DNA from: an uncultured Alphaproteobacteria bacterium | GTDB taxonomy: Bacteria > Pseudomonadota > Alphaproteobacteria > Rs-D84 | Direction: 5' to 3' | Assembly: GCA_944392535.1 (NCBI GenBank) | Contig: CALXWY010000001.1 | Location: 124,001 to 188,000, forward strand | DNA length: 64,000 bases | Shown here: positions 27,464 through 35,360 of the stretch, piece after piece | How the letters are laid out: each line of letters begins with the position of its first letter | Numbering within the stretch: the first letter of the stretch is position 1 | The notes under the pieces: generated by a model | The model's input: the letters and a program-made list of their open reading frames with translations, nothing else | Databases searched by the model: none | What the model was told of the DNA's origin: nothing | Made by a program: the position numbers and the translations under genes

Positions 27464-27478
27464 CAGGAATTTGGTAAT

Positions 27479-28732
27479 ATGTTTTCAAAACTGGAAAGAA
27501 AAGTTGCATTCCGATATCTGGGCGCAAAAAAGCGCGGTTTTGGTTCCGTGATTTCGTGGGTGTCGTTAATCGGTATTATGTTGGGGGTGGGGACCCTGAT
27601 TGTTGTTATGTCGGTTATGGGCGGGTTTCATGACACGTTGCTGTCGCGTATCGTCGGAATGAATGGGCATGTCGTCGTTTATCACCAAGATGGCGCAATT
27701 GCTGATTATGATTTCTTGATTGATAAAATGAAACAAAACAAGGTTGTTGCCGCCAATGCCACTGGGATTGTCCCAATCGTAGAGGGCCAGGTGATGGCCA
27801 CGGCCGGTGGATATAATACGGGTGCAATAATTCGCGGAATTCGTATGTCTGATTTAGCGGCCAAGACAACCACGGGCACAAAAATTTATGGCAAACCACT
27901 GGATAAAATTCGTGATGGCGAATTGGTTGGTGGTGCGTCTTTGACCCGGGCGTTGCGTGTTGGTATGGGGGATATGATTTCGCTGGTTTCTGCAAATGGG
28001 GCAACGCCAACACCGTTTGGTTCAATGCCACGGATTATGGCGTATCCGGTTATGTCATCGTTCTTTATGGGAATGTATGAATATGATTCTGGGTACATAT
28101 TTATGCCATTGGAAACGGCGCAAAAGTATCTGAATATTCAAGATTCTGTGACGCATATTGATTTATTCTTGCGCGACCCCGAAGACACAACAGATGTACG
28201 TGATGCGTTGGCAAATATGTTGCCAACCGGGTTTGTTGTGCGCGATTGGCGTGAATTGAATCGCGGATTTGTCGGTGCGTTACAGGTGGAATCAAATGTA
28301 ATGTTTTTGATATTGTTGCTGATTGTGATTGTGGCGGCATTCAATATTGTTTCCAGTCTGGTTATGTTGGTCAAAGATAAATCCAAAGATATTGCGGTGT
28401 TGCGGACATTCGGTGTATCGCGTCGTTCTATGATGAAAATTTTTGTTTTGTCTGGGACCAGTATCGGGATTTTGGGCGCGTTGTTTGGAACTGTGCTGGG
28501 GGTTGTGATTGCGATTTATATTGAACCAATACGTCAATTCGTTCAATGGGCCACAGGACGTGATTTGTTCCCGGCAGAATTATATTATTTATCAGAATTA
28601 CCGTCAAAATTGGTGCCAGGGGAAGTAATTGGAATTGCGCTGATTGCGGTGCTGTTGGCATTTTTGGCAACGCTGTATCCGGCATGGAAAGCGGCCAGCA
28701 CAGATCCGGTTGACGTATTAAGAAATGAATAA
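27479..28732 (+). CDS. lolC: Lipoprotein-releasing system permease LolC/LolE
   Basis: The membrane subunit of the ABC transporter that frees outer-membrane lipoproteins from the inner membrane and hands them to LolA. The 417 residues follow the family plan: conserved start (ERKVAFRYLGAKKRGFGSVISWVSLIGIMLGV), a first membrane helix at about 22-45, a large periplasmic domain (about 48-265), and three C-terminal helices (about 270-300, 320-345, 375-400). As in most non-enteric bacteria a single LolC/E-type protein is encoded, probably working as a homodimer. It begins 15 bases after the secretin-like gene and is followed by lolD after 12 bases. Confidence 0.93.
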   Translation: MFSKLERKVAFRYLGAKKRGFGSVISWVSLIGIMLGVGTLIVVMSVMGGFHDTLLSRIVGMNGHVVVYHQDGAIADYDFLIDKMKQNKVVAANATGIVPIVEGQVMATAGGYNTGAIIRGIRMSDLAAKTTTGTKIYGKPLDKIRDGELVGGASLTRALRVGMGDMISLVSANGATPTPFGSMPRIMAYPVMSSFFMGMYEYDSGYIFMPLETAQKYLNIQDSVTHIDLFLRDPEDTTDVRDALANMLPTGFVVRDWRELNRGFVGALQVESNVMFLILLLIVIVAAFNIVSSLVMLVKDKSKDIAVLRTFGVSRRSMMKIFVLSGTSIGILGALFGTVLGVVIAIYIEPIRQFVQWATGRDLFPAELYYLSELPSKLVPGEVIGIALIAVLLAFLATLYPAWKAASTDPVDVLRNE

Positions 28733-28744
28733 AGGAATCGCGTA

Positions 28745-29455
28745 ATGGCAAATATACTGAATTCTTTGTCTAAAATTTCAAAGGGTGATATTGTGCTGTC
28801 GGTGCGCGATATCAAAAAGACATTTATGGAAGGGGGGCAACCATTACATATTTTACGTGGTGGTGGATTTGATTTGCATCGTGGCGAAATAATTGCGCTG
28901 GTTGGACCGTCGGGCAGTGGTAAGTCTACGTTATTACAATGTGTTGGATTGCTGGATCGGCCAACATCGGGCAGTATTTTGCTGGACGGTGTGCCTGTTC
29001 AAAAAATGGACGATGAAATGCGCACGATGATGCGCCGGCGTAAAATTGGTTTTGTGTATCAGCGTCATAATTTATTGTCTGATTTTACTGCGTTGGAAAA
29101 TGTTGTGTTGCCAATGTTGGCAAATGGGGTGGATGAACACAGTGCAAATGCGCGCGCAATGAAATTATTACGCGCGGCCAGTGTTGCGCATCGGGCATCA
29201 CATCTGCCGGGCGAAATGTCGGGTGGCGAACAACAGCGTACGGCCGTGGCACGTGCATTGGCAAACAGCCCAGAAATATTGTTGGCAGATGAACCAACCG
29301 GCAGTTTGGATCCCACACATGCACAATCTGTGTTTGATTTGTTGTTGGATTTAGTGCGTAAAAATAAAATGGCAATGTTGTTTGTTACACATGATATGAA
29401 TCTGGCATCACGGGCGGACAGAAAAATTACTATTCACGACGGCGTCGTTGAATGA
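28745..29455 (+). CDS. lolD: Lipoprotein-releasing system ATP-binding protein LolD
   Basis: The ATPase of the lipoprotein-releasing transporter, 236 residues. Walker A GPSGSGKST (about 59-67), the Q-loop (VYQRHNLL), the signature MSGGEQQR, Walker B ILLADEPTG and the switch His (TH) are all there. LLSDFTALENVVLP is typical for LolD/MacB-type subunits. It works with the product of the preceding gene; the 12-base gap shows one transcript. An N-terminal extension of about 20 residues is slightly longer than in most LolD. Function is secure from sequence and pairing. Confidence 0.95.
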   Translation: MANILNSLSKISKGDIVLSVRDIKKTFMEGGQPLHILRGGGFDLHRGEIIALVGPSGSGKSTLLQCVGLLDRPTSGSILLDGVPVQKMDDEMRTMMRRRKIGFVYQRHNLLSDFTALENVVLPMLANGVDEHSANARAMKLLRAASVAHRASHLPGEMSGGEQQRTAVARALANSPEILLADEPTGSLDPTHAQSVFDLLLDLVRKNKMAMLFVTHDMNLASRADRKITIHDGVVE

Positions 29456-29486
29456 TATAATATAAATAAAACAGGGGAAGCGAGAG

Positions 29487-30176
29487 ATGAAAAAAGCAGC
29501 ACCGAAATCAAAACAAAAAACAGCACAGGTTTGTGACTGTTACAGCACTGGTCATAAAATTTGGGGCGCGGTCGCATTGGCCGGATTGTTTTCTTGTGGA
29601 TTAATATTGGGGTTAACATATCGTCCAGAACCCGTCCAAGAGGTACGTCTGGATGCGCAACAGTGTGATGCAATTGCAAATGAAATTATCAAGATTACAA
29701 CTGATGGGGCAACCACAGAAAATGTTGATGTGTTAAATGAATTGAATGCGGCGTACTCTGATGGTTGCGCCGGGCGCTTGGTTATAATTGACCGCGTGGC
29801 AAGTCAAAATCTGATGCCGGAAATAATTTCAACTTGTTCACGTATTGAACAATTGTTGACATCACGTCTGCATCCTGAATCTGATACAGATTATTTGGCA
29901 CATTTAAGTAATGCGGATACATACAGTACGTTGGCGGAACGTGGATGTGCGGAAAACGCGGATATGTATAAAACAATGGCACTGCGTGAATTGGAAATCG
30001 CAACGGCGTTAAAGCCAGAAGAAAATATGAATGAATCTGATACAGAAATTGTGATTGATACGTTCAAAAAGTTGGATATGCAACGCGAAGCACAACAATT
30101 TTTAGATAAAATTCAACAATTAACCAATCCAGCAATTGATTTTATCTTGCAGATGGAACAGGTAATAAATGGATAA
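29487..30176 (+). CDS. Membrane-anchored helical-repeat protein, unknown (paralogue 1)
   Basis: A 229-residue protein with a basic start, one membrane helix (about 25-45) and a soluble part that would face the periplasm. I do not recognise the family. Its second half (about 110-228) carries a module shared with the protein at 30928-31728: a Cys near C-S-R-I-E, then NADTYSTLAERGCAENADMYKTMA, and a final FILQMEQVING. The spacing of helices and paired Cys suggests an alpha-helical solenoid somewhat like Sel1 repeats but not a clear match. It is the first of three envelope genes behind lolCD and overlaps the next unit by close spacing (3 bases). Confidence 0.65.
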   Translation: MKKAAPKSKQKTAQVCDCYSTGHKIWGAVALAGLFSCGLILGLTYRPEPVQEVRLDAQQCDAIANEIIKITTDGATTENVDVLNELNAAYSDGCAGRLVIIDRVASQNLMPEIISTCSRIEQLLTSRLHPESDTDYLAHLSNADTYSTLAERGCAENADMYKTMALRELEIATALKPEENMNESDTEIVIDTFKKLDMQREAQQFLDKIQQLTNPAIDFILQMEQVING

Positions 30177-30179
30177 ATT

Positions 30180-30902
30180 ATGAAAAAATTTACCGCAATA
30201 TTTACAGCGTGTTTGATTGGAATGCCGGCGTTTGGGGCTGATTCTGGGGTCGCGGCGCGTATGGATTGTACAGATATCCAGGCGCGCATTAGTGAATTAT
30301 CGGCAATTGAAAATCCAGATGATGCAACAACAAATGAATTAACCCAGTTACAGGCATCGTATCGCAGTAATTGTGCGCCATCGGCGGCGGGGCGCCGTAC
30401 ATCGGGGCGGGCGGCGGCGCTGTCTTATACCGGTCGGTCTGCATCTAATACAACGGGTGGAACGTCGGGGACGGACAGCACAACCCAGTCGGCGTTGACA
30501 GTGGATTATGCGCTGAATCAGTTTTTAATGGAATTACAGGGTGTATGTCGGAATTTTTCTGCAAATATCGCAACGTTAACGCGTGGTGGGGCAACAACCG
30601 AAGATTTGCAGCCTTTGATTGATCAATATCATATAAATTGTTTGGGCGAACAGGTCGCAAGTACAACTGATGGTGCGGGCGATACGTCTGGGGACGCGGA
30701 TGATACGAATGTGGTGGCGGTTGACCCGGCGGTGGCCGCAGAAAATGTTGCCGCCGGTCTGTGTCCTGATGGCAGCAAGCCAAATAAGTTTGGCTGTTGC
30801 GCCGGTGAAACGTTCAAGGATATTGGTAACCTGGAATTTGCATGCTGTCCCGAAGATGGGAATGAATGCTATCCGCCGATAACCATAGAATATGATATTT
30901 AG
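30180..30902 (+). CDS. Secreted Cys-tailed protein, unknown
   Basis: A 240-residue exported protein: signal peptide 1-20 (cleavage after AFGA), a helical start with C-T-D-I, a low-complexity Ser/Thr/Gly/Ala linker (about 70-105), a helical centre with two cysteines, an Asp/Thr linker, and a compact Cys-rich tail (about 195-235: LCPDG, FGCCAGE, ACCPEDGNEC). The tail resembles the end of the large protein at 3933-6149, so both may belong to one surface system. I do not recognise the family. It starts three bases after the preceding stop codon and is followed by another repeat protein. Confidence 0.65.
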   Translation: MKKFTAIFTACLIGMPAFGADSGVAARMDCTDIQARISELSAIENPDDATTNELTQLQASYRSNCAPSAAGRRTSGRAAALSYTGRSASNTTGGTSGTDSTTQSALTVDYALNQFLMELQGVCRNFSANIATLTRGGATTEDLQPLIDQYHINCLGEQVASTTDGAGDTSGDADDTNVVAVDPAVAAENVAAGLCPDGSKPNKFGCCAGETFKDIGNLEFACCPEDGNECYPPITIEYDI

Positions 30903-30927
30903 TTTTTATAAAAAAAGGAGGGTGTGA

Positions 30928-31728
30928 ATGAGCACAAGAAAGTCTGGTAAAAATGATATCAGAAATACACGTCGGGGTACGTGGATATGGTGGGTCGTCG
31001 CCATTATAATATTTGGTGGTTTGGCCGTATGGGGTATTTATGCCGCAGATAAATCGGGTAAAACAGATATGACAGGTGGTTTCCAAGAACCCCAGCCCCA
31101 GGTTGTTGCCACAGAAAATAGTAATGAAATGCGTCCAGCCTGTGCAGTCATAGAAGATATGCTGGTGGTTGGTATCGTCGGTGATGATGATACGGATTGG
31201 CAGAAACAGGCCGACAGTGCACAAATATATTCCGTGTTGGCAGAACGCGGATGTCCAGAAAATGCCCAGTTCTTTAAGGATATGGCACAACGTAAACAGA
31301 CAATTGCCGATGGATTGCGCGCAATTATGGACCCAAATAACAGTATTATGACATCTGTGGAATATCTGTATTCTGATGACAGAATTTGCCAAACAATTGA
31401 AAAACGCGTAATTCAAAATATTAATACCAAGGCGTATACATATGACGAATTCTTGGATAATGCGAATACTTATTCGGTTCTGTACCAATTTGGATGCCAT
31501 CCAAATAAACGTGCGTATTCGCGTGCGGCAATTCGCGAACTGGGGGTTGCAATGGCATTGATGCCACCAGAACATATGACCAAAGAACAAATTGTTACAA
31601 TTATGGAAGTGTATAAACGCATGAAAAATGCAGATGGTGCGCATATGGTTCTGCAACGCTTAAAGGCGCGCGGATATGATATGGACTTCTTGTTAAGTAT
31701 GGAAGAAATCATACACGGCATGGCGTAA
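30928..31728 (+). CDS. Membrane-anchored helical-repeat protein, unknown (paralogue 2)
   Basis: A 266-residue protein with one membrane helix (about 15-38) and a periplasmic part made of two copies of the module seen in the protein at 29487-30176. The first reads CAVIEDML...AQIYSVLAERGCPENAQFFKDMAQ (about 70-125); the second CQTIEKRV...ANTYSVLYQFGCHPNKRAYSRAAIREL (about 153-205) followed by FLLSMEEIIHG. The ribosome site AAAAGGAGG is strong. The shared module, the shared operon and the same topology indicate a duplicated family. I do not recognise the function. It is the last gene before tRNA-Gly. Confidence 0.65.
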   Translation: MSTRKSGKNDIRNTRRGTWIWWVVAIIIFGGLAVWGIYAADKSGKTDMTGGFQEPQPQVVATENSNEMRPACAVIEDMLVVGIVGDDDTDWQKQADSAQIYSVLAERGCPENAQFFKDMAQRKQTIADGLRAIMDPNNSIMTSVEYLYSDDRICQTIEKRVIQNINTKAYTYDEFLDNANTYSVLYQFGCHPNKRAYSRAAIRELGVAMALMPPEHMTKEQIVTIMEVYKRMKNADGAHMVLQRLKARGYDMDFLLSMEEIIHGMA

Positions 31729-31765
31729 CGTCGGTAGATATATAACAGCCCATTGAATTAAACGC

Positions 31766-31793
31766 TTGCGTTTATATAAATTTATTATATAAT
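31766..31793 (+). promoter_or_regulatory. tRNA-Gly promoter
   Basis: TTGCGT, 16 AT-only bases and TATAAT end about 20 bases before the mature tRNA-Gly. The inverted repeat AACGC/GCGTT overlaps the -35 and may end transcription from upstream. Confidence 0.55.
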
Positions 31794-31813
31794 CAGTGGG
31801 CTTTGAATTTGCG

Positions 31814-31888
31814 GCGGGCATAGTACAAAGGCTAGTATGCAAGCCTTCCAAGCTTGAAATGCGGGTTCGATTCCCGCTGCCCGCACCA
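31814..31888 (+). tRNA. tRNA-Gly (UCC)
   Basis: A 75-base tRNA with encoded CCA. The acceptor is GCGGGCA/TGCCCGC, the anticodon stem CAAGC/GCTTG with loop CTTCCAA (anticodon UCC), and the T arm GCGGG-TTCGATT-CCCGC. All stems are complete. A 103-base imperfect hairpin follows three bases after the CCA. Confidence 0.93.
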
Positions 31889-31890
31889 AA

Positions 31891-31993
31891 AAATTGTGAA
31901 AAATGGAATCTGCTTGATTTTGATTCCGGTCATGTACGCTTTGTACATTCGCCTGCATCAAAATCATCGCATCTTCCAATTTTTGACAATTTT
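31891..31993. repeat. Long imperfect inverted repeat between tRNA-Gly and tRNA-Tyr
   Basis: About fifty bases on each side pair back to back: AAAATTGTGAAAAA-TGGAA with TTCCAATTTTTGACAATTTT, then TGATTTTGAT with ATCAAAATCA, then ATGTAC with GTACAT around a GCTTT loop. It ends in T5 and sits 10 bases before tRNA-Tyr. It could be a processing or termination stem for tRNA-Gly, or a small non-coding hairpin element inserted in the tRNA operon. The flanks show no target-site duplication that I can see. Confidence 0.75.
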
Positions 31994-32003
31994 TAACGAG
32001 ATT

Positions 32004-32090
32004 GGGCGTGCGCCGGAGTTGGAGAGCCGGGGCAGACTGTAAATCTGTTGGCTTAAGCCTGAGGTGGTTCGAATCCACCCACTCCCACCA
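32004..32090 (+). tRNA. tRNA-Tyr (GUA) with irregular acceptor and position 8
   Basis: An 87-base class II tRNA with encoded CCA. The anticodon stem is GCAGA/TCTGT with loop CTGTAAA (anticodon GUA), the long variable arm is GGC-TTAA-GCC, and the T arm GGTGG-TTCGAAT-CCACC. Two irregularities stand out: the acceptor GGGCGTG/CACTCCC has a C4-U69 mismatch, and position 8 is C instead of the nearly invariant U, so the usual U8-A14 contact is lost. Either the tRNA works with a weakened core or another tRNA-Tyr exists elsewhere. Confidence 0.85.
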
Positions 32091-32099
32091 AAATAAAAA

Positions 32100-32125
32100 T
32101 ACCCGCCGAATGGCGGGTGTTTATA
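32100..32125 (+). terminator. Terminator of tRNA-Tyr
   Basis: ACCCGCC-GAAT-GGCGGGT followed by GTTTATATTTT, ten bases after the tRNA CCA end. Confidence 0.75.
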
Positions 32126-32300
32126 TTTTGTGATGGAGTGGTGAGATGATAAATAATATGTTTGTTAAGCAATGATAAAAATTAACCCCCGTCGGATGAC
32201 GGGGTGTTTATATTTTGTGATGGAGTGGTGAGATAATAAATAATATGTTTGTTAAGCAATGATAAAAATTAACCCCCGTCGGATGACGGGGTGTTTTATT
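32118..32300. repeat. 87-bp tandem repeat with terminator hairpins
   Basis: The unit 32118-32204 recurs at 32205-32291 with one G to A change, and a third start follows. Each unit ends in CCCCGTC-GGAT-GACGGGG plus GTGTTT. It also contains a purine-rich GTGATGGAGTGGTGAGA stretch. It fills the gap between tRNA-Tyr and the next, convergent gene, so it gives stacked terminators on both strands. It parallels the duplicated hairpin array behind tRNA-Met but has a different sequence. Confidence 0.85.
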
Positions 32301-32883
32301 CATTTTGTTTCTTGTTGGCAATGTAATCAGCCAGCCGGTCAGATGGAATTCCCATTGACTTTAATTTTGATATAGCACGGTCGTATTTATCTTTTGATTC
32401 TGATGTTATTGGGCCGTGGGTTGCAATATCACGCAGTTCTTTGTCGGATAAATATTTTGATAAAGTATCTGCAATCTGTGATTCTGTGTGGTCGCCGAAC
32501 AATCGGTCTGCCTTGTTCAGCGCCGTGCCCCACACCGTTCCAAAATCATTATCATTTTCGCCAAATGTTGCGTCCCCATGTGGGGTACGAACAACATAAT
32601 GCCACCCAGTGCTGACATTATATTGTTTGCCATCACGGGTTGTTTGTTGTATCGGGTCATGACGTATGCGTTTTATTGTTATGTCTGGGCCAATGGACAG
32701 ACTTTCTGCGTCCATGCGATTTTTTGACATACCGTTTCCCAAAACGACATCATTTCGTTCGGGTATACGTGGGGTTTTGGAATTTGGCTGTTCTGGCATC
32801 AGTGTGTCTATGCGTACTGTTTGACCTTTATCCAATAACGCCATTACGACATCTTTCAAAATAGATTGTTCTTTGGGTGACAT
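32296..32883 (-). CDS. Unknown 195-residue protein
   Basis: A soluble, charged protein without signal peptide. I do not recognise it. The first 25 residues look helical (SILKDVVMALLDKGQTVRI), the centre (about 75-120) is beta-rich with GWHYVVRTPHGDATFGENDNDFGTV, and the last 60 residues are helical (ADTLSKYLSDKELRDIA, YDRAISKLKSMGIPSDRLADYIANKK). The ATG at 32883 has AAAAAGGAGC upstream. It lies 14 bases behind the LpoA-like lipoprotein gene on the same strand and is probably its operon partner. The stop lies in the repeat region's last terminator. Confidence 0.6.
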   Translation of the reverse strand: MSPKEQSILKDVVMALLDKGQTVRIDTLMPEQPNSKTPRIPERNDVVLGNGMSKNRMDAESLSIGPDITIKRIRHDPIQQTTRDGKQYNVSTGWHYVVRTPHGDATFGENDNDFGTVWGTALNKADRLFGDHTESQIADTLSKYLSDKELRDIATHGPITSESKDKYDRAISKLKSMGIPSDRLADYIANKKQNE

Positions 32884-32897
32884 ATTAATGCTCCTTT

Positions 32898-34523
32898 TTA
32901 GTATTCGGTGATTTCTATGCTGTCAATATATGTGCGATTTATTGTTTCCAGGTTGACCGGTTGGAAATCTGGTGTGGTGATGACCAGGTCCCGATCATCT
33001 TCGGGCAGTATTAATATTGGTTCAGATTGTTGCATGGGCGTTGGGGCGATTGTTATATGTGCGCCATATGTGTCCGATTTATATTTGTCATGCAAACGTG
33101 GTGGAATATTGATGTATTCGTTCGGATTTATCCCCGGTGTTTCCAGTTCCATTTCATCCGCAGGTGATATCTTGCGTTGTTCAATATTATACACAGGGAT
33201 TATAAAATCAGTTGGTGCATTGCGCAGTGTTTTTACACTGCCATCGCCGGTCAATTGTACTATGCGTAATGCACGTTCATTTTCACCGGTTGGCTTTAAC
33301 CGGAACAGGCCATCAACCCCGATATAACCACTGGGGTCCAACAGGTATGCCGCATCAGATTTCTGGGAGTATATCATGCCGATTGCCATGTTGGCGGCAT
33401 CATACCCAAATCCAGCCAAGCGGTTCGGAAATTCGCCCGACATGTTATTATATAAATTCGCAAATTCTGGGGATGTTTCGGGTAATGCGGCATATTTTGC
33501 GCCAATCATCGTAATATCACGGGTGATGTCGGAACCGTCCCATAATGCCGTACCGTAAAATCGTGCATCGCGGGCACTGACACCATAGTAGCGTAAAAAT
33601 GATGCCAGTGTTTCTGTATCATCGCCATCGCCAAGAAACAGTACTGCATCATATGGCAATTTACCCAATGTGTCCGTCTTGGACAGTTTTTCCAGTTGTA
33701 ATGTCAGTGATGATTTTTCAATCGCGGTTAAACGTTCTTGGGTTAATATATCTGATAAAATTTCGCGGGCACGCGTATTTGCCGCCACGCGGGCAGTATT
33801 CATAGATGCCGCCGCGGTGGCTGTCTTGATTGATTCAGAATCTTTTTCGGCATAGAAAAATATCCCAGTTACAGGTATATCATATATCTTGGCCGCGTAT
33901 TGTGCCGTCCCGGCCATCAGGTGACCCGATGTTGTATCGGGTGCCAGCATAATCATGCCGGTTATTCCATCTGATGCCATTTGTTTTACAATTGCTTCGG
34001 TACTGTTGGTTGGCATTAATGCCATTGTCATCACGCCGTCGCCAAGCGCAGTTGCATCAGATGTAAATGATAACACAGGCATTGATTCTGGTTTGCTGTC
34101 GCGCATTGTTCGCGCATCGGCCGCAAATATTGGTCCAATTACGATTTCGGGGTTGTCACTGATAACCGCATCAATTGAATCATTGATGTTATTCGCCGTA
34201 TCGTAAAACGCAACAGATAAATTCTGGGGCGCGTTTTCCAGTACCGCCATTTCAATTGATGTTTGAATCGCGCGACCGGTTTGTGCATTGTCACCAGTTA
34301 ATGGTAACATAACCGCCATTCTGTGTGTTGGGGCGCCGATAAAGTTATCAGATGGGGCGCCAACCGTGCTATCCAGTGTGCCATACAGCATGTTTGTTGG
34401 GGTCCCAGTGTCCATTGTGCCATATTCTGCATACCAATCTGTTTTGGTGGACTGGGCGCATCCAGCAATAAATAATACAGCCAAAAATCCGAATATTTTT
34501 CTTATATGCATTGAAAAATCCAT
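32898..34523 (-). CDS. LpoA/LppC-like lipoprotein, penicillin-binding-protein activator family
   Basis: A 541-residue lipoprotein: signal with lipobox IAGC (Cys near 21), a Thr/Ser linker, then a type-I periplasmic-binding-protein fold (about 60-430: HRMAVMLPLTGDNAQTGRAIQTSIEMAVL, VIGPIFAADARTM, YDAVLFLGDGDDTETLASFLRYYGV). In Enterobacteria LpoA activates the peptidoglycan synthase PBP1A from the outer membrane. Its place divergent from rsmI matches the widely kept rsmI-lpoA neighbourhood, which supports the call. The long upstream frame (to 34697) runs into rsmI and is rejected. A Met at 34511 is an alternative start. The TPR-like N-domain of E. coli LpoA is missing. Confidence 0.75.
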   Translation of the reverse strand: MDFSMHIRKIFGFLAVLFIAGCAQSTKTDWYAEYGTMDTGTPTNMLYGTLDSTVGAPSDNFIGAPTHRMAVMLPLTGDNAQTGRAIQTSIEMAVLENAPQNLSVAFYDTANNINDSIDAVISDNPEIVIGPIFAADARTMRDSKPESMPVLSFTSDATALGDGVMTMALMPTNSTEAIVKQMASDGITGMIMLAPDTTSGHLMAGTAQYAAKIYDIPVTGIFFYAEKDSESIKTATAAASMNTARVAANTRAREILSDILTQERLTAIEKSSLTLQLEKLSKTDTLGKLPYDAVLFLGDGDDTETLASFLRYYGVSARDARFYGTALWDGSDITRDITMIGAKYAALPETSPEFANLYNNMSGEFPNRLAGFGYDAANMAIGMIYSQKSDAAYLLDPSGYIGVDGLFRLKPTGENERALRIVQLTGDGSVKTLRNAPTDFIIPVYNIEQRKISPADEMELETPGINPNEYINIPPRLHDKYKSDTYGAHITIAPTPMQQSEPILILPEDDRDLVITTPDFQPVNLETINRTYIDSIEITEY

Positions 34524-34559
34524 TTTATCTTGTATTATTCTACTATAAAAGGAAAACGA

Positions 34560-35360
34560 ATGCAATCTGGGCTTTATATAGTTGGTACGCCAATTGGAAA
34601 TCTGTCTGATATGTCGCCACGCGCAATTGATGTGTTGCGCAATGTTGATCTGATTGCGGCCGAAGATACGCGCGTTTTTGCACGCTTGGCATCGCATTTT
34701 GATATAAAAGCACCGCGCGTTTCATGTCATGAACACAATGAACGTGATGTTGTGCCTGAATTAATTGAAAAGTTGCATGCCGGCGCAAAAATCGCGGCTG
34801 TGTCAGATGCCGGTATGCCGGGTATCAGTGATCCAGGATTTCGCTTGGTGCGTGCCGCACGGGCAGAACATATTCCAGTGTATGTTATTCCGGGCCCAGT
34901 GGCGGCGATTTCGGGATTGGTGCTGTCTGGATTTCCAACAGACAGGTTTACGTTCTGTGGCTTTTTTGATGAAAAAAAGTTACATGATGATAATAAAATC
35001 CGTCATACAATTATTTATTACGAGAGTCCAAATCGCATCATGGCGACAATCGCGGCGTTGGCACGTGTTATGCCAGAACGACAAATTGCAATCGTTCGCG
35101 AAATTACTAAAATTCATGAAGAAACAATTATTGGATACCCCGCAGATTTAATGCATATACAGCCGCCACGTGGTGAAATTGTAATTGTTGTGGCACCAGC
35201 GCCAGAACGTAAAATATCAGATGCAGAAATATCAGAAATTGTAAATGATGTTGTGGCGTCTTCAACAAAATCAGCCGCGGAAACATTGGCGCGTCGTGCC
35301 GGAATTTCAAAAAAGGAAGCGTATCGGCGCATGCTGGACAAAGGGGGGGCAAATGATTAA
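34560..35360 (+). CDS. rsmI: 16S rRNA (cytidine-1402-2'-O)-methyltransferase RsmI
   Basis: Methylates the ribose of C1402 in the 16S rRNA decoding centre with S-adenosylmethionine. The 266 residues carry the tetrapyrrole-methylase fold with YIVGTPIGNLSDMSPRA at the start, AAEDTRV, the glycine-rich VSDAGMPGISDPG and IPVYVIPGP. The ATG at 34560 with AAAGGA upstream is the proper start. It overlaps the next gene (engB) by eight bases, the first of three overlapping genes rsmI-engB-addB. It is divergent from the LpoA-like gene. Confidence 0.95.
   Translation: MQSGLYIVGTPIGNLSDMSPRAIDVLRNVDLIAAEDTRVFARLASHFDIKAPRVSCHEHNERDVVPELIEKLHAGAKIAAVSDAGMPGISDPGFRLVRAARAEHIPVYVIPGPVAAISGLVLSGFPTDRFTFCGFFDEKKLHDDNKIRHTIIYYESPNRIMATIAALARVMPERQIAIVREITKIHEETIIGYPADLMHIQPPRGEIVIVVAPAPERKISDAEISEIVNDVVASSTKSAAETLARRAGISKKEAYRRMLDKGGAND

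Noticed and set aside
31785-32078. A 97-residue minus-strand frame across tRNA-Gly and tRNA-Tyr
   Set aside because: It overlaps two tRNA genes and a long hairpin; frames of this kind are common artefacts over tRNAs.
12820-32300. The tandem repeats as CRISPR arrays
   Set aside because: Units are 174 and 87 bp with no short repeat and unique spacer pattern, and no cas gene is present.
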